Shown one piece after another: positions 22,182 to 31,047 of a stretch of 64,000 nt of DNA. The notes beneath the pieces were generated by a model. The model searched no databases and was not told where the DNA came from. It saw only the letters and a list, made by a program, of their open reading frames with translations. The translations under genes were made by a program, and so were the position numbers. Positions within the stretch are counted from its first letter, which is position 1. Each line of letters begins with the position of its first letter. Origin of the DNA: a virus; IMG/VR virus record IMGVR_UViG_3300032053_014324, positions 1 to 64,000 of that record. The stretch is one strand, 5' to 3'.

Positions 22182-22970
22182 ATGGCTCCAAAAATAATAG
22201 GGGACCTTGATAAACTTTACAAAAGCGCGTCATCAACAGTCAGAGCTGACATGTTTAATAACAGAGGATTTACTCCATTTCAGTTCTCCTCTCGAATGAC
22301 TCAAGTAAATACATCACAGCTAGGTGGACTTATACCACAAAATATTATCAGCAATTTGGCAAATGAACGATATGCCTGGTATGAAATGTGGGTCAATCCT
22401 CAAAAGATTGATATCTCTCGGGACTTCTTACATAAGAAAGAAAATACAGCAGGTTCCATTGTTACATTCCACTACCGACCTGATACATATAAAATGAAAG
22501 TTTCTGGAGTATGTGGGTGGATTGCTCTCAATCCTCAAAAAGATAAAGATACCCGATCTCTTGGCTTTGTAAAACCGCAGGATATAAAAAAAGCTAAAAC
22601 AATCTGGGCAGCTAATCGAATAAGGCTTGATCCTGCGTCACGAAATTCACCGCGAATCTTTCTTGAGCGATTGCGAAACATTGCTGAAGAACCTATGTAT
22701 TTTGTGGATTTGCAAGGAGTAGAGCACTACAATATAAAGTACATAAAAATTTTTACAAAACAGTATCCTGATGGAGTTGTGTGTGAAGGCTATTACACCA
22801 ATTTTTCTATTCCTGAAGACGGAGAAGATCCTCAAACAATTACATATTCGTTTGATTTTACTGTTGAAAAAATGACATCAGTGAGCGCTTTACGAAGCAT
22901 GCTTGGTATGTTTGGAACAAGTCCTACACCTGCACGAACGTCAATATCACCTCTGCCAGGAGTAATGTAG
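22182..22970 (+). CDS. baseplate/tail protein upstream of the hub
   Basis: A 262-residue beta-rich protein: NERYAWYEMWVNPQKIDISR, then VTFHYRPDTYKMKVSGVCGW and later SFDFTVEKM. The W-V-N-P phrase followed by strands is seen in distal-tail or tube-to-hub adaptors that follow the tape measure in myophages. It is 12 nt after the tape measure and 1 nt before the hub gene. No exact family is named; role is from position and fold pattern. Confidence 0.65.
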   Translation: MAPKIIGDLDKLYKSASSTVRADMFNNRGFTPFQFSSRMTQVNTSQLGGLIPQNIISNLANERYAWYEMWVNPQKIDISRDFLHKKENTAGSIVTFHYRPDTYKMKVSGVCGWIALNPQKDKDTRSLGFVKPQDIKKAKTIWAANRIRLDPASRNSPRIFLERLRNIAEEPMYFVDLQGVEHYNIKYIKIFTKQYPDGVVCEGYYTNFSIPEDGEDPQTITYSFDFTVEKMTSVSALRSMLGMFGTSPTPARTSISPLPGVM

Positions 22971-22971
22971 T

Positions 22972-25900
22972 ATGGCATCATTTCTGAAATTTGGAGTAGG
23001 TGATCCTGAACAAATTAATGGTTCCGTGTTTGGAACATTCAATGTTCAATATAAGCCAGAAGAATTTGAAAGGATACGTGAAGATGGATTTACTGTCATG
23101 GGTATGGTTCCTGATTGTCGAGTTTTTATTTATGGAGCTGAGTTAACCAAAGACGTATTGGATGTTTCTGTAAATAACTCACTGGAAGGCAACACCTGCG
23201 ATATTACTCTTACTAATCCTCGCGGAAGATATGAAATAACCAAACAAGATTTAATGGGTAAATGGCGAGAAGATAAAGATATTCTTGCCGCATATGATTA
23301 TTCACAATTTAATCGCATGGCTCCGGGTTTGTTTGATAATTTCATGGATAAAATAACAGAAACTGCTTTTGGAAAAAAAGGCGCAACGGCTATCAAACAA
23401 GGAATGAACATTGCCAGAAGCGCAAATTCTCTTATGGGCAGCGGCGGGGGTATTCCAAAAGTGCGTGGTGTTACCCGTCAAATATTTGAAACAAAACATT
23501 ATAGTGGAATAACAAAGCATAATGGTGATGTAGTATTTGACTACAAAGATCCCGTCTATGTTTTCTTTAAGGGTAGATTTTCTCCATTATGGTATTTTGG
23601 ATTTACAGGTATAATTACTGGTTGGGATGATTCCGACGCATATGAACAAACATACAGTATCAAACTTAAGTGTGAAGATATTACTACTCTTTGGAAAAGA
23701 TCGAAATTAACCGAACAGGGCGCAATGTTTGCCTTTTCTCGTGGAGAAGATAGATTTAAAGGAACAAACACAGGTCAATCAACAAATCCCACTCAATTAG
23801 CAGCTACATTCAATTTTTCTGATTTAATTAAAGTTGCTGTGTATTCATATAATTATGGATTAAAAGCATACAATTGTCATGAAAGTAATCCTGGAAAATA
23901 TACAAATCCTGATGTAGGTGCGGCAGCAGTAGCAGGTGCCTCCGTTATTGGAGGAACTTCTTTAAAATCCGGGGGATCATTCAAAAGTAAATTAAAAAAA
24001 TTACAAGATGAAGCTTTCATTGATGCTCGTTATATGTTTACAAGAAGTGTTGGTGGTTGGGGAATCAGTCTTAATGGAAAATCATCTTTTAGCGGATCTA
24101 ATAAAGGCGCATCTGGTAGTTCTATAAGAATCGGCAGTTTGCAAAATGCAGGAATAATTCCTATTTCCGAAATAACATATATCCATAAAAAACAATTCAA
24201 TACTAAAAAATATAAATTAAATGAATCTCCCCTTGGCCCATCGGCACCTATTTATTTTCAGCTTAATGAGATAGAGTTTCCAGAAAAAATTGCATTTACT
24301 GGTGATAATCTAAAATCGATGCTTAATGTCTCTGTTCGCTACTGGGAAGCTGAGCACAGCATAGCATCTTCTTTGAGTTCTGATGCATCAAATATAACTG
24401 GAACAGGATGGAAAGATAATAAAGCTTTTGGTATTGCTGGAGTTCATCCAGCGCTTACGTATGATTTTATAAGTAATTTTAATATTCTTGATGGTATCTG
24501 GCAGCAATGCTATAAATCAAAAAAAGAAATTGATAAAGTAATAATGAGTCCCAATGATAAGATTCGTTCTACTGTTGGAGGTATGCCAACAGAACTTGTG
24601 CGAAACGATGAATTATCGAAGGCAAAATTAGATCCAATTGGAACAGCATTTAATTTTTTTAGACCACGATTATTTATAATACTTCCAAGACGATTTTCTG
24701 ATAGAAATAAAAAAGCGGGTCCAGGGAAATTTCAACAATTCGAAAATCTATTTAAAGAATCAGCAACTAGTGTATATGAATTCTTAAAAGAAAAAACTAA
24801 AAGTGTTGAGTATCTCATGTATGCATCTCCTTGTGGAGATGTCTTTATAGAGCCGGAGTTATATGATTTCCATCCATTAGATTTTTCATCAAAAATAGAA
24901 TCAAAAAATATTATAGTAAAAGAAGTACCAGTTAAAGTAAGAAGCTATAGCGGTTTGACAAATCAACCTGCAACTCGTCAATCAAAAGCATATATGTTTA
25001 ATTCTTACGCAAACCATCCATTTTTCATAATGGAAAAGGATAGAATGCGTACAACACAAACATTTAATCATCAACTTATTCACACGGAGGTAACTGTAAG
25101 AGGAGGAACCATGGAAGGTGGAGGTATTCTTGAAGTAATAGATGAGCAAACTGCAGAAGCCGTAACTGCGGTAGCATCTGGTCGAATGAGTCGTGGATAT
25201 AGTATGCAAACAGCTTTTGCCAATGGAGTATATGTTGCTGATGGGTTTCAAAAGAATTTTGAGCCCACCAGTGCTGTAGCACAAACTCGCACTGCTTATG
25301 AAAAAGCACGAATTGAGTTAGATAAAACCATATTTATGGAAATGTTTTCGATAATTGGATCTCAGCTAGTATCACAAACTGTTAAATCCTACACAAATTA
25401 TATGGCAGCCTTTCCAGATGATCCAGGAGCGGCTCTGTATGATTTATTTTCCGAAGAGTCTATCCGAATAAAAAAGATTGTAAAAGATACCCTAGGAAAA
25501 GCCGTTACTGCATTAAATGATAATGACTATTTAGTAATTCTTGGAGACGAATTTCCAAGTCTTTTGCCTTCATATTCTAAAAACATGGATCAAGTACTAA
25601 ATTCTGAGTTTAATAGACATCAAACAGAGAGTACGAAAGAATTCAAAACAGTATCAAGAAAGTCAGTATTTATGGAAAAACTTAAGGTTAATGAAACTAC
25701 ATATTCTGCCGTTATAGATATGATAACTGATGGAAGCTACAATCCAAAAGATGAATCATTTGCTTTAGTACGAGATATGATTCGATTGGGCACTCCATCT
25801 GTCATAAACACTGTAATGGTTAAACCAGTTGCAGATGCAACAATAAAAGCACTAAAAGAATATAATATACGAGGGGGTTCACAAATTTTAATCAGAAACA

Positions 25901-27249
25901 TAGCAGAAGAGAAAAGAGCTGCTCAGCTAGGCATCTATGATCCTCGTTATGATATGGTAAAACATTACGGATACAATCCAAAGGAACCTCTTAAAAATAC
26001 ATTTATAAAAAATGGTAGTGAAGCGTACGATTATGCACGAACAGTATTTAATAGACTACTGGGGAAAGCATTTCAAATAAGTATGGATATTATAGGAAGG
26101 CCTGAATTCATGTTAAATCGTCCATATTATTGTGAAAGAAAAGACTCAATCGGACTTCTTACAAAATATTCTATCCGCTATCAAGTTCAATCGGCATTTA
26201 CGTCATCAGCAACACTCGAATATGTACGTAAAAATGCTATAACATTTAATTATTCTATGGGTGATTTAGATCCATTTCAAAGCTCAGCTAATAATAAATA
26301 TTTTAAAGCACAGGCAGATTACTACTATAAACTAAATCGATTTGCTACTAATTTTGCAGGTAGAACAACTGATGCAATAACTGGAGGTGTTGCTGGAAAA
26401 AATCCAGGATTTGGCAGAGCCCTAGGAGCAAAAGTTGTGGGTAACGCTGCTTCAAAACTTATGGGTAGCTTACTTCCAGCAGGTGGTGTATTTTCAATGC
26501 ACGATAGAATAGGACATATTCCGTTTGATACTCGTTTTTCGGACAGCACAACAACAACGACTGCCTTACCAGGAAGTCTTCCTGGAGATACAAATGCAGA
26601 TAAGTCAATTAAAGGCTCATCTATGGCAGCTCTATATGAAAAAACTATACAGATTTCTCAAACACTAGAAAATAGAAAAACTAATGAAGTTAAAAGAGAT
26701 CAATACAAAACAGAAGGTAAGCAAGTACAAGTTGATATTCTTCAGGATATCAAAACAATAGATGAAAAGAATAAAACACTTAGTACTCTTCCTGTAAATC
26801 AAGAACGTATCACTCTTATAAAAGAAATAAGAGCATTAGAAATTAGTATTACCAAGAAACAATCGAATTATAAAGCCAAAGAAACAGAGTATAAATTAGC
26901 TCTTACGGCTATAGATGAAGCCAATAAATTACTTTATGGAGTTCCTCTTGATAAACGGACAGATATAAGTAATATTGTTTTAGCTACGTATAAAGCAGTA
27001 CGACCTGGTGGAAGAATTACAGCAGATTCTGCACTATATTCAAATGGGTTGTTCTATCAATTATTTGAAATATATATGGCACGTAGCGTTCAACTTGTTC
27101 CCGATCAATGGTACATTGATGAAAATAGTAAACACACAGTTAAATTTGAAGGTTTGGCTGAGAATATTACATTTTATATTTTAAGAAAGCAAGCACCCCC
27201 TGCTGTAGCTAAGAGCGGATCAAGAGGTAGAACTACAGCGATTGCCTAG
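22972..27249 (+). CDS. large baseplate hub protein
   Basis: A very long (1425 residues) protein. The N-terminal 110 residues (CRVFIYGAELTKDVLDVSV, then CDITLTNPRGRYEI) match the first barrel of hub proteins of the gp27/gpD type. A second such segment (PVYVFFKGRFSPLWYFGFTG, then DDSDAYEQTYSIKLKCEDI) completes the core by about residue 240. Several alpha/beta regions follow (about 330-720), a helical stretch, and a coiled coil at about 1225-1325 (SQTLENRKTNEVKRDQ). Most hubs are 350-500 residues, so two-thirds is extra and may hold cell-wall or membrane-contact functions. No peptidase or lysozyme motif is evident. Confidence 0.75.
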   Translation: MASFLKFGVGDPEQINGSVFGTFNVQYKPEEFERIREDGFTVMGMVPDCRVFIYGAELTKDVLDVSVNNSLEGNTCDITLTNPRGRYEITKQDLMGKWREDKDILAAYDYSQFNRMAPGLFDNFMDKITETAFGKKGATAIKQGMNIARSANSLMGSGGGIPKVRGVTRQIFETKHYSGITKHNGDVVFDYKDPVYVFFKGRFSPLWYFGFTGIITGWDDSDAYEQTYSIKLKCEDITTLWKRSKLTEQGAMFAFSRGEDRFKGTNTGQSTNPTQLAATFNFSDLIKVAVYSYNYGLKAYNCHESNPGKYTNPDVGAAAVAGASVIGGTSLKSGGSFKSKLKKLQDEAFIDARYMFTRSVGGWGISLNGKSSFSGSNKGASGSSIRIGSLQNAGIIPISEITYIHKKQFNTKKYKLNESPLGPSAPIYFQLNEIEFPEKIAFTGDNLKSMLNVSVRYWEAEHSIASSLSSDASNITGTGWKDNKAFGIAGVHPALTYDFISNFNILDGIWQQCYKSKKEIDKVIMSPNDKIRSTVGGMPTELVRNDELSKAKLDPIGTAFNFFRPRLFIILPRRFSDRNKKAGPGKFQQFENLFKESATSVYEFLKEKTKSVEYLMYASPCGDVFIEPELYDFHPLDFSSKIESKNIIVKEVPVKVRSYSGLTNQPATRQSKAYMFNSYANHPFFIMEKDRMRTTQTFNHQLIHTEVTVRGGTMEGGGILEVIDEQTAEAVTAVASGRMSRGYSMQTAFANGVYVADGFQKNFEPTSAVAQTRTAYEKARIELDKTIFMEMFSIIGSQLVSQTVKSYTNYMAAFPDDPGAALYDLFSEESIRIKKIVKDTLGKAVTALNDNDYLVILGDEFPSLLPSYSKNMDQVLNSEFNRHQTESTKEFKTVSRKSVFMEKLKVNETTYSAVIDMITDGSYNPKDESFALVRDMIRLGTPSVINTVMVKPVADATIKALKEYNIRGGSQILIRNIAEEKRAAQLGIYDPRYDMVKHYGYNPKEPLKNTFIKNGSEAYDYARTVFNRLLGKAFQISMDIIGRPEFMLNRPYYCERKDSIGLLTKYSIRYQVQSAFTSSATLEYVRKNAITFNYSMGDLDPFQSSANNKYFKAQADYYYKLNRFATNFAGRTTDAITGGVAGKNPGFGRALGAKVVGNAASKLMGSLLPAGGVFSMHDRIGHIPFDTRFSDSTTTTTALPGSLPGDTNADKSIKGSSMAALYEKTIQISQTLENRKTNEVKRDQYKTEGKQVQVDILQDIKTIDEKNKTLSTLPVNQERITLIKEIRALEISITKKQSNYKAKETEYKLALTAIDEANKLLYGVPLDKRTDISNIVLATYKAVRPGGRITADSALYSNGLFYQLFEIYMARSVQLVPDQWYIDENSKHTVKFEGLAENITFYILRKQAPPAVAKSGSRGRTTAIA

Positions 27250-27284
27250 ATAGATTAAAAATTAAACAGTAACGGTAATACACT

Positions 27285-28655
27285 ATGCGCGGAGCATTAA
27301 CAAATAATGAAACAGTACGATTCAACGATAAAATAGAAGCTGACAGCATCATGTGGGGTCTAGTTGACAAAGTAGATACCCAAACTCAAATGATGAAAGT
27401 TCTTGTTCCTGCAAATCCAAATGCAAAACCCAAAGCTATTGATGTATCTATAGGAAATGCAGTTACTAATTACGGTTCTGGATTTCGACTTATACCTTTT
27501 TCTGGAGGAAGAACTGGAGTATTCATATATGAGGATACTGGAGGAAAATATCACCATATAGGGTATGTCTTAGATAATATAAAAAATATTACTGATGATA
27601 TGACTGGAGATGCACAAGAAAATGCTAATAGAGTACTTATTCGTCACCTCGAAGAAGGTGAAGTTCAAATGGCGGGTGCATATGGAAATGAATTTTATTT
27701 GTCCGTTGACGGCAGCGCCTTAGTAAAAACTCAATTTGGATCTTATCTCAAACTTGATAATTACATGAGTCGTTTGGAAGGAAATTTTTCTAATTTAAAA
27801 TATGAAATGGACGGTGTTCGTCTTCGTATGGGTAATGTGATTCGACCCACACGAACTGACACAACAGAAGATCAATATATTGTATATGGTGGAGATGGAA
27901 TATTAAAAGGAGCTGACAAAATTACAGATGGTGAAACATGGACACCCCTTAAAGAATTTACGATACAAGTTGGTACAGTCCCTAATTCAGCAAATAAATA
28001 TGTTGATTATACAGATCCTTTTCTAAGTCCTACCGTTGGTACATTTTCAATAGCCGATACTTTTGTAAAGGAAGATGGAACAGGAGTATATTCAGGAGGA
28101 TCTCCTGTAAAATGTTATCTTCGTATGGCCAGTGGTGGTGGTTTTATGGTAACAGAAGATGGGTCATTCTCTATTATGGATTTTACAAACTGGAGTTCTG
28201 TTAAATTCCCAGCACAAAGTCCAGAAAGATCGTTACGATTACGAAAAAGTAGTATATCTGTTGCTGAATCCGTAGATGAAGAAGCGCAGTTCAAAACTGA
28301 AATACTGCTTGCGCACGAAAGCAATGCTCAGATTGAAGTTCGAGAAGGCTATGTTCAATTAACCGAAGCGACCGGTCGCTATCTGAAACTTGATAATTTT
28401 GGACTTGCAGTAACAGTACCGAAGGCTACTGTCTCCATAAATGCAAAAGACATTCAGCTTTCTGTTGATGGAGGAAGTGTAAGTATTGGGGGAATGCCTA
28501 TAGATGGCGTTTTAAAAGCAACACAAACATCTTTGATGTTTGACACACATACGCATGCAGGACCAGCGGGTCCACCTCTTCCTACATTTCAATGGACACC
28601 ATCGTTACAAATACCTAATTCTCCGTTTATGGCGCAAAGTTTTAAAGTTATGTAG
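27285..28655 (+). CDS. baseplate spike protein (gpV/gp5-like)
   Basis: A 456-residue protein. An N-terminal OB-like domain (about 20-105: IMWGLVDKVDTQTQMMKVLV, FRLIPFSGGRTGVFIYED) links to the hub. A long beta region with repeating short strands (about 120-410) would form the triple helix needle. The C-terminal HTHAGPAGPPLP is typical for spike proteins, where the histidines can bind a metal at the tip. It follows the hub, as usual. It punctures the outer envelope on contraction. Confidence 0.85.
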   Translation: MRGALTNNETVRFNDKIEADSIMWGLVDKVDTQTQMMKVLVPANPNAKPKAIDVSIGNAVTNYGSGFRLIPFSGGRTGVFIYEDTGGKYHHIGYVLDNIKNITDDMTGDAQENANRVLIRHLEEGEVQMAGAYGNEFYLSVDGSALVKTQFGSYLKLDNYMSRLEGNFSNLKYEMDGVRLRMGNVIRPTRTDTTEDQYIVYGGDGILKGADKITDGETWTPLKEFTIQVGTVPNSANKYVDYTDPFLSPTVGTFSIADTFVKEDGTGVYSGGSPVKCYLRMASGGGFMVTEDGSFSIMDFTNWSSVKFPAQSPERSLRLRKSSISVAESVDEEAQFKTEILLAHESNAQIEVREGYVQLTEATGRYLKLDNFGLAVTVPKATVSINAKDIQLSVDGGSVSIGGMPIDGVLKATQTSLMFDTHTHAGPAGPPLPTFQWTPSLQIPNSPFMAQSFKVM

Positions 28656-28666
28656 GAGGAACATGC

Positions 28667-29047
28667 ATGCCTATTGATTTATCCGTATGGGAACAAAAAG
28701 TATTTGATTTTGGTGTAGATATACCATTACCACCCATGCCGGAACCGCCAGCAGAATGGGGATTACCTGGGGTTGGATTAGACCTTAAAGCAACATGTCC
28801 AGGTGCTCCTTTTTGTGGAAATCCTGATGCTGACAAAAATTGTTCCAAGGGTGTTAAAAAACCACTGACAATACCAGAATACATACCTGCAATACCTTTT
28901 CCACCTGAAATAAACATACCTCCTATGAAATTTAGAGTAGTGTTTCCTCCAACATCAATAATACCAACACCACCAAAAGGTAGTGGAGGAGTTCCAGGAA
29001 AAGGGGGAGGTTGTCCTAATTATCCAGATAAAGAGGCTCATGGATGA
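28667..29047 (+). CDS. proline- and cysteine-rich small spike-tip candidate
   Basis: A 126-residue protein with about one quarter proline (PLPPMPEPPAEW, IPAIPFPPEINIPP). Cysteines occur at KATCPGAPFCGNP, KNCSKG and GGCPNYP, a spacing that could hold a metal or disulphides. Such a protein directly after a spike gene suggests a cap or sharpening tip like PAAR proteins, but the PAAR repeat pattern is not present. It overlaps the next gene by ATGA. Not a recognised family. Confidence 0.6.
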   Translation: MPIDLSVWEQKVFDFGVDIPLPPMPEPPAEWGLPGVGLDLKATCPGAPFCGNPDADKNCSKGVKKPLTIPEYIPAIPFPPEINIPPMKFRVVFPPTSIIPTPPKGSGGVPGKGGGCPNYPDKEAHG

Positions 29048-29508
29048 TAAAACCAGAATTAATTACTGCACTTAAAGCATTCAGATTTTCAACTATGGGT
29101 AGAGACCATATCGCTAAAGTATTTCCAGAGTTACTTGCAAACTCTTGCAGAACTATGGCTATCGTAGATATATTTGGAAACAAAAAAGAAGTTATCTTTA
29201 ATTGGGGTAAATTAATGGAATATAAGATTAACTTCAGTTCTGCTATTTATAATAATAGTTATGACATGCTGGATAATATACTCATCGAATTTTTTAAATC
29301 ATACAATTATAAGATAATTGTACCACCAGGAAAACTTGTCATGTTTCATATTGATTTTCCTGATGAAGCTGTACAAAAGTTTGAAAATACCTGTAATGCT
29401 TTCAAAGGAAAACAGTGGGATGATATAATAGATACTTTTCTTGATTCCTTTTATGAATTTGTATCAACAGCCACTGTACACGGAGATTGCTTTACCTCAT
29501 GGCATTAG
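29044..29508 (+). CDS. hypothetical baseplate-region protein
   Basis: A 154-residue alpha/beta protein (HIAKVFPELLANSCRTMAIV, IFGNKKEVIFNWGKLMEY). The C-terminal part is helical and acidic (DDIIDTFLDSFYEFVSTA). It is tightly coupled to the tip candidate upstream and overlaps the next gene by 10 nt. No signal peptide or enzyme motif. Probably a baseplate or assembly component; function unknown. Confidence 0.55.
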   Translation: MIKPELITALKAFRFSTMGRDHIAKVFPELLANSCRTMAIVDIFGNKKEVIFNWGKLMEYKINFSSAIYNNSYDMLDNILIEFFKSYNYKIIVPPGKLVMFHIDFPDEAVQKFENTCNAFKGKQWDDIIDTFLDSFYEFVSTATVHGDCFTSWH

Positions 29509-30083
29509 TAGTAGATACATTAAAGACTCAAATAAAAGCAGCTTTTCAAACGATTGACTGGGCTGTATGTGCAACACAGTTAGCCAGCGCAATTGATAAC
29601 TTTATTAAAACAGCAACTACAACTACAACTGTTACTGCTAATATACAAGTTCCTTCCAGTACTGTTGTCGCAGCGGGTATTGCTAATACAATAGCAACTA
29701 CTGGGCTGGCTGCAATGCAATCAGCAATATTAGCAAAATTCCAAAATCCGTCTACGTTATGGGCTGACCTTGGACCTGCTATCGCTACAGCAATAAGTAC
29801 GAATGTTAAAACAGGTACTGTTACTACAACTGTAACTGGAGCTGCGTCTGGAGTAGGAACTGGCGTTCCCGGATGCGTAAATGATTCTTCTGGGTTAAGT
29901 GGTCTCATAGCAAATATTACAACTGCATTTACAACCCAAGCATTCTCATCAGATTGGAATATCGTTGCTGATAAGATAGGAGATTCCATTGACCAATATC
30001 TAAAGGCAGCAACTGTAACAACAGTAGATAGCGGAGCAACACCAAGTTCTTGGAGTGGTTCTGGGATAGGAAAAATATCATAG
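29499..30083 (+). CDS. baseplate-region protein with an internal duplication
   Basis: A 194-residue Ala/Thr-rich protein. Residues about 7-45 (LKTQIKAAFQTIDWAVCATQ, IDNFIKTATTTTTV) and 133-180 (LIANITTAFTTQAFSSDWN, IDQYLKAATVTTV) are related: helix with AF, then W, then A-x-x-I-x-x-x-I-D-x-(F/Y)-(L/I)-K and a Thr-rich strand. A third, weaker unit lies between (residues about 68-112: AMQSAILAKF, TAISTNVKTGTVTT). The gene is inside the baseplate module. Function unknown; the repeated fold suggests symmetric binding. Confidence 0.6.
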   Translation: MALVVDTLKTQIKAAFQTIDWAVCATQLASAIDNFIKTATTTTTVTANIQVPSSTVVAAGIANTIATTGLAAMQSAILAKFQNPSTLWADLGPAIATAISTNVKTGTVTTTVTGAASGVGTGVPGCVNDSSGLSGLIANITTAFTTQAFSSDWNIVADKIGDSIDQYLKAATVTTVDSGATPSSWSGSGIGKIS

Positions 30084-30092
30084 GAGTATATT

Positions 30093-30536
30093 ATGGCAAC
30101 AACAGAAGAACTTTTACAAAAATTATCAGTTGTTGAGAAACAAAGCTATAAAGATATAATAAACATATCCATAAAAGAATACGGAGGAAAAGAAGTAACA
30201 TTTACCATGCTTAATAATTCCATCACAAAATCTTTAAACAGAGCAACAGCTTTATTAGACGGATACTCAACTAAGTACAAAAATGCTGATGTTACCAATA
30301 GTTATAATGTGTTTAGAAGTATTACTGAGAATATAAGTGGCCAAGTAGCAGAATTAGATAAAACAAACGGTCTTATTAATATGATGGTTTATGGTGATGC
30401 AAAAACACAAAGGGAACTTAAACGATATATCTCTGAATTAAGTAAACGAGGTTCTTTATTGAATACTCAAATATTAAATGATATCGATACAGCAAAAACA
30501 AGCTTATCAACGTTACTGAGTCTAATCCCTGCATAA
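30093..30536 (+). CDS. hypothetical helical protein
   Basis: A 147-residue protein, nearly all helix and low in aromatic residues (LLQKLSVVEKQSYKDIINI; ELKRYISELSKRGSLLNTQIL). It has a ribosome site AGGAG and is last before a promoter-like element. Could be a small baseplate chaperone or coiled-coil structural part; not identified. Confidence 0.55.
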   Translation: MATTEELLQKLSVVEKQSYKDIINISIKEYGGKEVTFTMLNNSITKSLNRATALLDGYSTKYKNADVTNSYNVFRSITENISGQVAELDKTNGLINMMVYGDAKTQRELKRYISELSKRGSLLNTQILNDIDTAKTSLSTLLSLIPA

Positions 30537-30541
30537 ATTTA

Positions 30542-30571
30542 CTTAAAATTACCGGGATATATGCTATATTT
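30542..30571 (+). promoter_or_regulatory. phage promoter-like element, site 8
   Basis: CTTAAAA (30542-30548), 16 nt, TATATTT (30565-30571) followed by G. It lies in the 53-nt gap before the gp25-like gene, only 18 nt from its ATG. Confidence 0.6.
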
Positions 30572-30589
30572 GTATGTCAGAGGTGCGTT

Positions 30590-31036
30590 ATGGCAGTAGG
30601 ATTAAAAATAGTTAACGGGGATTTTATAATAGGACAAGGCGGCACTATTGAAATGGTTAGTGAGGTTACTAAATGCACTAGAGATTTCGGTAAAATGCTC
30701 GTTACTGAAAAAGAGTATACCACCAACATTACAACGTACGAAAGATATAATCCAGAATATGGAACTGAGCTAAACAATAAAGCTCAATATGTTGGCCTAT
30801 CTCGAATGGGAAAACGAGATTCTGTTACTATGCTCTTAAATGATGCGATAGCAAGTTATCTAAAATTGCAAGAAAGTAGAGATAATCTCGATTTTGGTGA
30901 AGTTATTACAAATGTTGATTTCGATGCATTTTATGACGTACGAGATATGCGTAATTTAATAATAGAAATTAGTTTTGAAACTGCCTTCGGCGGCCAACCA
31001 GTGTCATTAGGACAGTATATACAAAATGTTGAATAA
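30590..31036 (+). CDS. gp25/XkdS-like baseplate wedge protein
   Basis: A 148-residue protein: GLKIVNGDFIIGQGGTIEMV, then a long helix after KCTRDFGKMLVTEKEY, and a final strand IIEISFETAF. This order (short strands with a G-D-F hairpin, R-D-helix-L-x-T) is that of the gp25 / DUF2634 / XkdS group at the sheath-baseplate junction. It lies just before the gp6/J-like gene, as in many myophages. It helps anchor the sheath. Confidence 0.7.
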   Translation: MAVGLKIVNGDFIIGQGGTIEMVSEVTKCTRDFGKMLVTEKEYTTNITTYERYNPEYGTELNNKAQYVGLSRMGKRDSVTMLLNDAIASYLKLQESRDNLDFGEVITNVDFDAFYDVRDMRNLIIEISFETAFGGQPVSLGQYIQNVE

Positions 31037-31047
31037 AGAGGGATGCT

